Shown: positions 13,893 through 17,059 of the stretch, piece by piece
How positions within the stretch are numbered: the first letter of the stretch is position 1
How the letters are laid out: every line of letters starts with the position of its first letter
Notes under the pieces: model-generated
What the model was told of the DNA's origin: nothing
Database searches by the model: none
What the model saw: the letters and a program-made list of their open reading frames with translations, nothing else
From: JANNMJ01 sp031397815
Lineage (GTDB): Bacteria > Bacteroidota > Bacteroidia > Cytophagales > Hymenobacteraceae
Reading direction: 5' to 3'
NCBI GenBank assembly: GCA_031397815.1
Contig: JANNMJ010000013.1
Location: 1 to 17,059, forward strand
DNA: 17,059 nt
Program-made: the position numbers and the translations under genes

Positions 13893-15800
13893 ATGCTTCG
13901 TTCGCGCGCTCGCCGTCTGCTGTTTTTTACGTTGATTGTGACCGGATTGACTCCGGGCACCTTGACTCAATCGGCCCGTGCGCAGGCGAGCGAACGTCCG
14001 GCACTGGTGCCGCCCGACTCGCAGCGGGAAGCGCGTAAGCGTGCCCGAGCGGCCGAAAAAGCCGCTAAGCTGGAGCAAAAGCGGCGCGACAAGGAAGCGA
14101 AAACCGTCGAGAACGACCACGGCGGCCCCGACGGGAAAGTCCTCTCGCCGCAGGAGCGCGAGGCGACCGAGGCGATGTTCATCGACGGCGTTAAGTATCT
14201 GGAGATTGATGAGCCGAGCCGGGCGCTCGAAAAGCTCGTGAAAGCGTGGCAGATCGACCCCACGAACGCGGCCGTCAATTACAAGCTCGCCGAAACGAGC
14301 GCCAAGCTCAACCAGATTCCGGAAGCACTGGCGTACGGCAAAGCCGCCGTGCGGCTGGAGCCGAAAAACCGGTATTATTACCTGATGCTCGCGCAGCTCT
14401 ACACGAGTCAGCAACAGTATGAGGATGCCGCCGAAGTGTACGCGGCGCTGCTCCGCGAGGTGCCCGATACCGAGCAATACCTCTTCCAGCTCGCCGACCT
14501 CTACATCCTCACCAGCCGCTACGACCAAGCCCTCGAAAGCCTCAACCGCGCCGAGAAGAAGTTTGGGGTGGTAGAGGAAACAGCCTACAAGAAGCAGCAG
14601 ATTTACCTCAAGCGGCACGACATTCCGAAGGCCGTGGCCGAAGGCGAAGCCCTGATTGCGGCCAGTCCGATGGAAGCGCGGTACGTGCTGAATCTGGCAG
14701 CGCTGCTGGCGAGCAACGGCGAATCGGCGAAAGCGCTGGAGAAAGTCGGGCAGGCGTTGCGGCTCTCGCCGGAAAACCCGCAGGCGTTGCTGCTCCGCGC
14801 TGAGCTGCGCCGCAGCACCGGCGACGTGGCGGGTGGCGAGGAAGACGTGCGCCGCGCGTTCCGCTCCCCGGACCTCGATATCGACTCGCGGGTGCGGATT
14901 TTGGTCGAATACCTCAAGCGCCTGCCTTCCGCCGAAACCACGCCCTCCCCTACCCCGGAGCAGCAGCAGATGCGCCAAACCGCCCTCGATTTGGCGGCCC
15001 TCACAGTGCAGACGAACCCGCAGGAAGCCAAAGCCTACGCCGTTTCCGGCGACCTGCAAACCCTATCTGGGTTACGGAAAGAAGCGCGCGCGAGCTATCT
15101 GCAAGCCGTCCGGCGCGATAACTCGAAGTACCAAATCTGGCAGCGTATCGTGTTGCTCGACGCCGAGCTGGATCAGACCGATTCGCTCCTGCGCCACTCC
15201 GACCGCGCCATCGCCCTCTTCCCGACCCAGCCGATTCTGTGGCTCTACAACGGCGGCGCCCTGATGAGCAAGAAAGAATACACGAAAGCCGCCCGCTCGT
15301 TGGAGTACGGCCGCAAGTTGGTAGCCGATGAGCCGGAGCTACGGCGGCAGTTCGATTCGCAGCTCGGCAACGTGTATGAGTATTTGAAGCAGTACCCGAA
15401 ATCGGCCGCTGCGTTCGAAGCCGTGCTCGCCACTGACCCGAACAACTCGCCGGTCCTCAACAACTACGCGTATTTTCTGTCGACTCGGGGGGAGCAGCTT
15501 GAAAAAGCCCGCACGATGGCCGAGCGTCTCACGAAGCTCAATCCCACCAACGGCACCTACCTCGATACCCACGCGTGGGTGCTCTACCGGCTCGGCGAGT
15601 ACGAACCGGCGCGCCTTCTTCTGGAACGCGCCTTGCAAGACCGCCAAGACCCCGACATTCTGGAACATTACGGCGACACGCTCTGGCGCCTCGGTCGGCC
15701 GGATGATGCCGTCCAACAGTGGGAGCGCGCCCGGCAGCTTCAGCGGGAGCCGTCGGATACGCTCGAACGCAAGATTCACGACAAGAACCTTTATGAGTAA
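13893..15800 (+). CDS. Secreted tetratricopeptide repeat protein
   Basis: The protein has 634 residues from ATG 13893. The N terminus has an Arg-rich start (MLRSRARR), a hydrophobic segment LLFFTLIVTGLTPG and a signal-peptidase site at ARA-Q (about residue 30), so it is likely periplasmic or membrane-associated. A short, highly charged coiled-coil-like stretch (about 44-72, REARKRARAAEKAAKLEQKRR) precedes TPR units from about residue 92 to the end. Examples are AMFIDGVKYLEIDEPSRALEKL, YLMLAQLYTSQQQYEDAAEVY, LADLYILTSRYDQALESL and YGDTLWRLGRPDDAVQQWERA. TPR superhelices bind partner proteins. The in-frame ATG at 13854 was rejected because it lies in the hairpin and puts extra sequence before the signal peptide. 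The stop overlaps the next start (ATGAGTAA), showing translational coupling with the lipoprotein gene. Confidence 0.9.
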   Translation: MLRSRARRLLFFTLIVTGLTPGTLTQSARAQASERPALVPPDSQREARKRARAAEKAAKLEQKRRDKEAKTVENDHGGPDGKVLSPQEREATEAMFIDGVKYLEIDEPSRALEKLVKAWQIDPTNAAVNYKLAETSAKLNQIPEALAYGKAAVRLEPKNRYYYLMLAQLYTSQQQYEDAAEVYAALLREVPDTEQYLFQLADLYILTSRYDQALESLNRAEKKFGVVEETAYKKQQIYLKRHDIPKAVAEGEALIAASPMEARYVLNLAALLASNGESAKALEKVGQALRLSPENPQALLLRAELRRSTGDVAGGEEDVRRAFRSPDLDIDSRVRILVEYLKRLPSAETTPSPTPEQQQMRQTALDLAALTVQTNPQEAKAYAVSGDLQTLSGLRKEARASYLQAVRRDNSKYQIWQRIVLLDAELDQTDSLLRHSDRAIALFPTQPILWLYNGGALMSKKEYTKAARSLEYGRKLVADEPELRRQFDSQLGNVYEYLKQYPKSAAAFEAVLATDPNNSPVLNNYAYFLSTRGEQLEKARTMAERLTKLNPTNGTYLDTHAWVLYRLGEYEPARLLLERALQDRQDPDILEHYGDTLWRLGRPDDAVQQWERARQLQREPSDTLERKIHDKNLYE

Positions 15801-16764
15801 GCGCCCTTCCGTCGCTCGTTTGCCATTCCTGTGCCTCGCGCTCCTGCTCGGCACGGCGGCGTGTAAAAAGCAGGTCGCGACGGGTAACGCCACGCCGCCG
15901 CCGCCGCCCGTGGCCACGATCCCAAGCTCGGCTGCCCCCACCGACCCCGACTCGACCCCCACGCCGACGCCGATGCCGGTGCCCGTGCCGCCGCCCACGC
16001 CGGGCGTAACGCCCGATGCGCCCGCGCCTACTACGGCTAATCCGGCCGCGCCAGTCGCCCCGGCAGCAGTAGCCGGGAAGCCGGCCGTCGATGTGCAAAA
16101 CTTTGACTTTCAGTATCTCCAGCTCAAAGGGAAGGTTCAATACGAAACTACCGACGATAAGCAGGAAGCGCAGATCAACATCCGGATGCGGCGCGATTCG
16201 GTCATTTGGGCCACCGTCGGCAAGCTCGGGATTGAGGGGATTCGGGTGGTGATTACGCCTGATACCGTGGTGATGATTAACCGGCTGCAACGCTCCTACT
16301 TCGCCGGGGGCTTTTCGGCGCTGAAGCGGCGTTTCCGGGTGCCGGTCACGTTTCAGCAACTGCAAGCGGCGCTGGTGGCCAACTACTTGCCGAGTGATAA
16401 CGAGCGCGACGCTTCCGAGAGCGCCGATGCTCCCGTCCAAACGCTGCATCACGATCAGGAGCGACTGGCGGTGGAGCAGTTCGTGAACCGCGAGAAGAAG
16501 CGAATGGTCAAGCTCAGCGTCGTCGATCAGCGCAACGGCAACGCGCTGACGGCCAACTACGACGATTTCAAGCCGATGCGCGACGGCGAGCGCGAGTTTC
16601 CGTACGCTCTGCTGCTGTCGGTGCTGCAACCGCCCGGCCCGAACGCTCCCGCCGAAACGCCGGCTAAAACGCTGCTCATCTCCCTCAATCACAAAAACGT
16701 AGCGGTGCCCGAAGGCAAGCTAGAATTCCCACTGGCCGTCCCGGCCGATTATGAGCGGAAGTAG
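15793..16764 (+). CDS. DUF4292 domain lipoprotein
   Basis: The 323-residue protein starts at the ATG overlapping the TPR gene stop. It has a lipoprotein signal: MSKRPSVAR, then hydrophobic LPFLCLALLLG and TAAC with the lipidated Cys at 24, followed by KK. A proline/threonine-rich linker (about 34-98) comes next. The globular part (about 100-320) starts FDFQYLQLKGKVQYE and contains INIRMRRDSVIWATVGKLGIEGIRVVITPDTVVMINRLQRSYF, the LolA-like beta pattern characteristic of DUF4292. This family is restricted mainly to Bacteroidetes. A role in outer-membrane lipid or lipoprotein handling is inferred from fold likeness only. Its stop codon overlaps the next gene's start by 14 bases. Confidence 0.85.
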   Translation: MSKRPSVARLPFLCLALLLGTAACKKQVATGNATPPPPPVATIPSSAAPTDPDSTPTPTPMPVPVPPPTPGVTPDAPAPTTANPAAPVAPAAVAGKPAVDVQNFDFQYLQLKGKVQYETTDDKQEAQINIRMRRDSVIWATVGKLGIEGIRVVITPDTVVMINRLQRSYFAGGFSALKRRFRVPVTFQQLQAALVANYLPSDNERDASESADAPVQTLHHDQERLAVEQFVNREKKRMVKLSVVDQRNGNALTANYDDFKPMRDGEREFPYALLLSVLQPPGPNAPAETPAKTLLISLNHKNVAVPEGKLEFPLAVPADYERK

Positions 16765-17059
16765 TATCTCGGAGCGGCACCCCGGCTCAGCCTGTCAGTG
16801 GCGAGTCATCTTCCGCCGCGTGGCTAATGGCCTGCTGCTTTGGCTGCTATTGGCGCTGATGAGCAGCCCGGCGGTCGCGCAGCGCGCTAAATCGTCGGAG
16901 AAAAAGAAGACCAGCCAAGCGGCCGGACGCACCAAGAAATCCCGCCAACCGGCGGCCAAGCCGAGCACCAAATCGGCGGCTTCGGCGTCCCGCACCCGAC
17001 GGGCGGCATCGGCGAAAAAGACCTCTTCCAGCACCCAAACCCGCTCCCGCTCGACGGCC
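16751..17059 (+). CDS. Secreted basic protein, N-terminal fragment (possible EnvC/M23-type murein hydrolase activator)
   Basis: 103 codons are visible, and the frame runs off the right edge. The ATG at 16751 overlaps the end of the DUF4292 gene. A signal peptide (RRVANGLLLWLLLALMSSPAVAQ, cleavage near residue 43) is followed by a Lys/Ser/Arg/Ala-rich, likely disordered region with repeated TKKS, AKPSTKSA and AKKTSS motifs. No catalytic domain is visible. The identification rests on remembered gene order: in Bacteroidetes a DUF4292 lipoprotein gene is often followed by a peptidoglycan metallopeptidase or EnvC-like activator. That part is inference. Confidence 0.65.
   Translation, partial: MSGSSISERHPGSACQWRVIFRRVANGLLLWLLLALMSSPAVAQRAKSSEKKKTSQAAGRTKKSRQPAAKPSTKSAASASRTRRAASAKKTSSSTQTRSRSTA

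Noticed and set aside
13884..15059. 391-codon minus-strand frame
   Set aside because: It is antisense to the TPR gene; its composition is that of a high-GC shadow frame and it has no start signals.
15538..16692. 384-codon minus-strand frame
   Set aside because: It is antisense to the TPR and DUF4292 genes and Arg/Gly/His-rich, typical of a shadow frame.

Overview
The window looks like chromosomal DNA from a high-GC member of the Bacteroidetes, most likely a Hymenobacter-type Cytophagales bacterium. This rests on three things read from the sequence: type IX secretion (T9SS) type A C-terminal sorting domains, Bacteroidetes promoters of the form TTG-N19-21-TAnnTTTG in place of -35/-10 boxes, and GC-rich genes of families characteristic of the phylum (DUF4292 lipoprotein, large TonB-dependent receptor). 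Genus-level assignment is inference. No rRNA, tRNA, CRISPR array, transposase or phage gene was seen.

Layout. (1) 1-3532, minus strand: an iron-uptake pair, a TonB-dependent siderophore receptor followed 21 bp later by a four-helix PepSY membrane protein whose 3' end runs off the left edge. A promoter and an imperfect palindrome resembling an iron-repressor operator lie upstream of the receptor. (2) 3732-5255, plus: a polysaccharide flippase, ending at a hairpin shared with the convergent gene. (3) 5327-6503, minus: an unrecognised 251-residue protein preceded by a leader of about 400 bp that carries a 21-bp tandem repeat and starts at a good Bacteroidetes promoter. (4) 6807-11002, plus: two secreted T9SS cargo proteins. 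The first, a beta-helix-like protein, is broken by a single-base frameshift near 7254-7256. They are separated by a strong intrinsic terminator. (5) 11115-12554: dUTPase and a PLP-dependent threonine/serine dehydratase, 12 bp apart. (6) 12795-17059: sugar nucleotidyltransferase, TPR protein, DUF4292 lipoprotein, and the start of a secreted basic protein. The last three genes are translationally linked by overlapping start and stop codons.

How it fits together. From memory of Bacteroidetes genomes, flippase, dUTPase, sugar nucleotidyltransferase, TPR protein, DUF4292 lipoprotein and M23/EnvC-like peptidase tend to cluster as an envelope-assembly neighbourhood. Here about 5.8 kb of accessory material (the repeat-leader gene and the two T9SS proteins) lies between the flippase and dut, and the dehydratase lies between dut and the nucleotidyltransferase. 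The most unusual element is the 21-bp minisatellite at about 6174-6352. It is open in five of six frames, and almost all of its unit-to-unit changes are transitions that are silent in one plus-strand frame and largely silent in the antisense frame.
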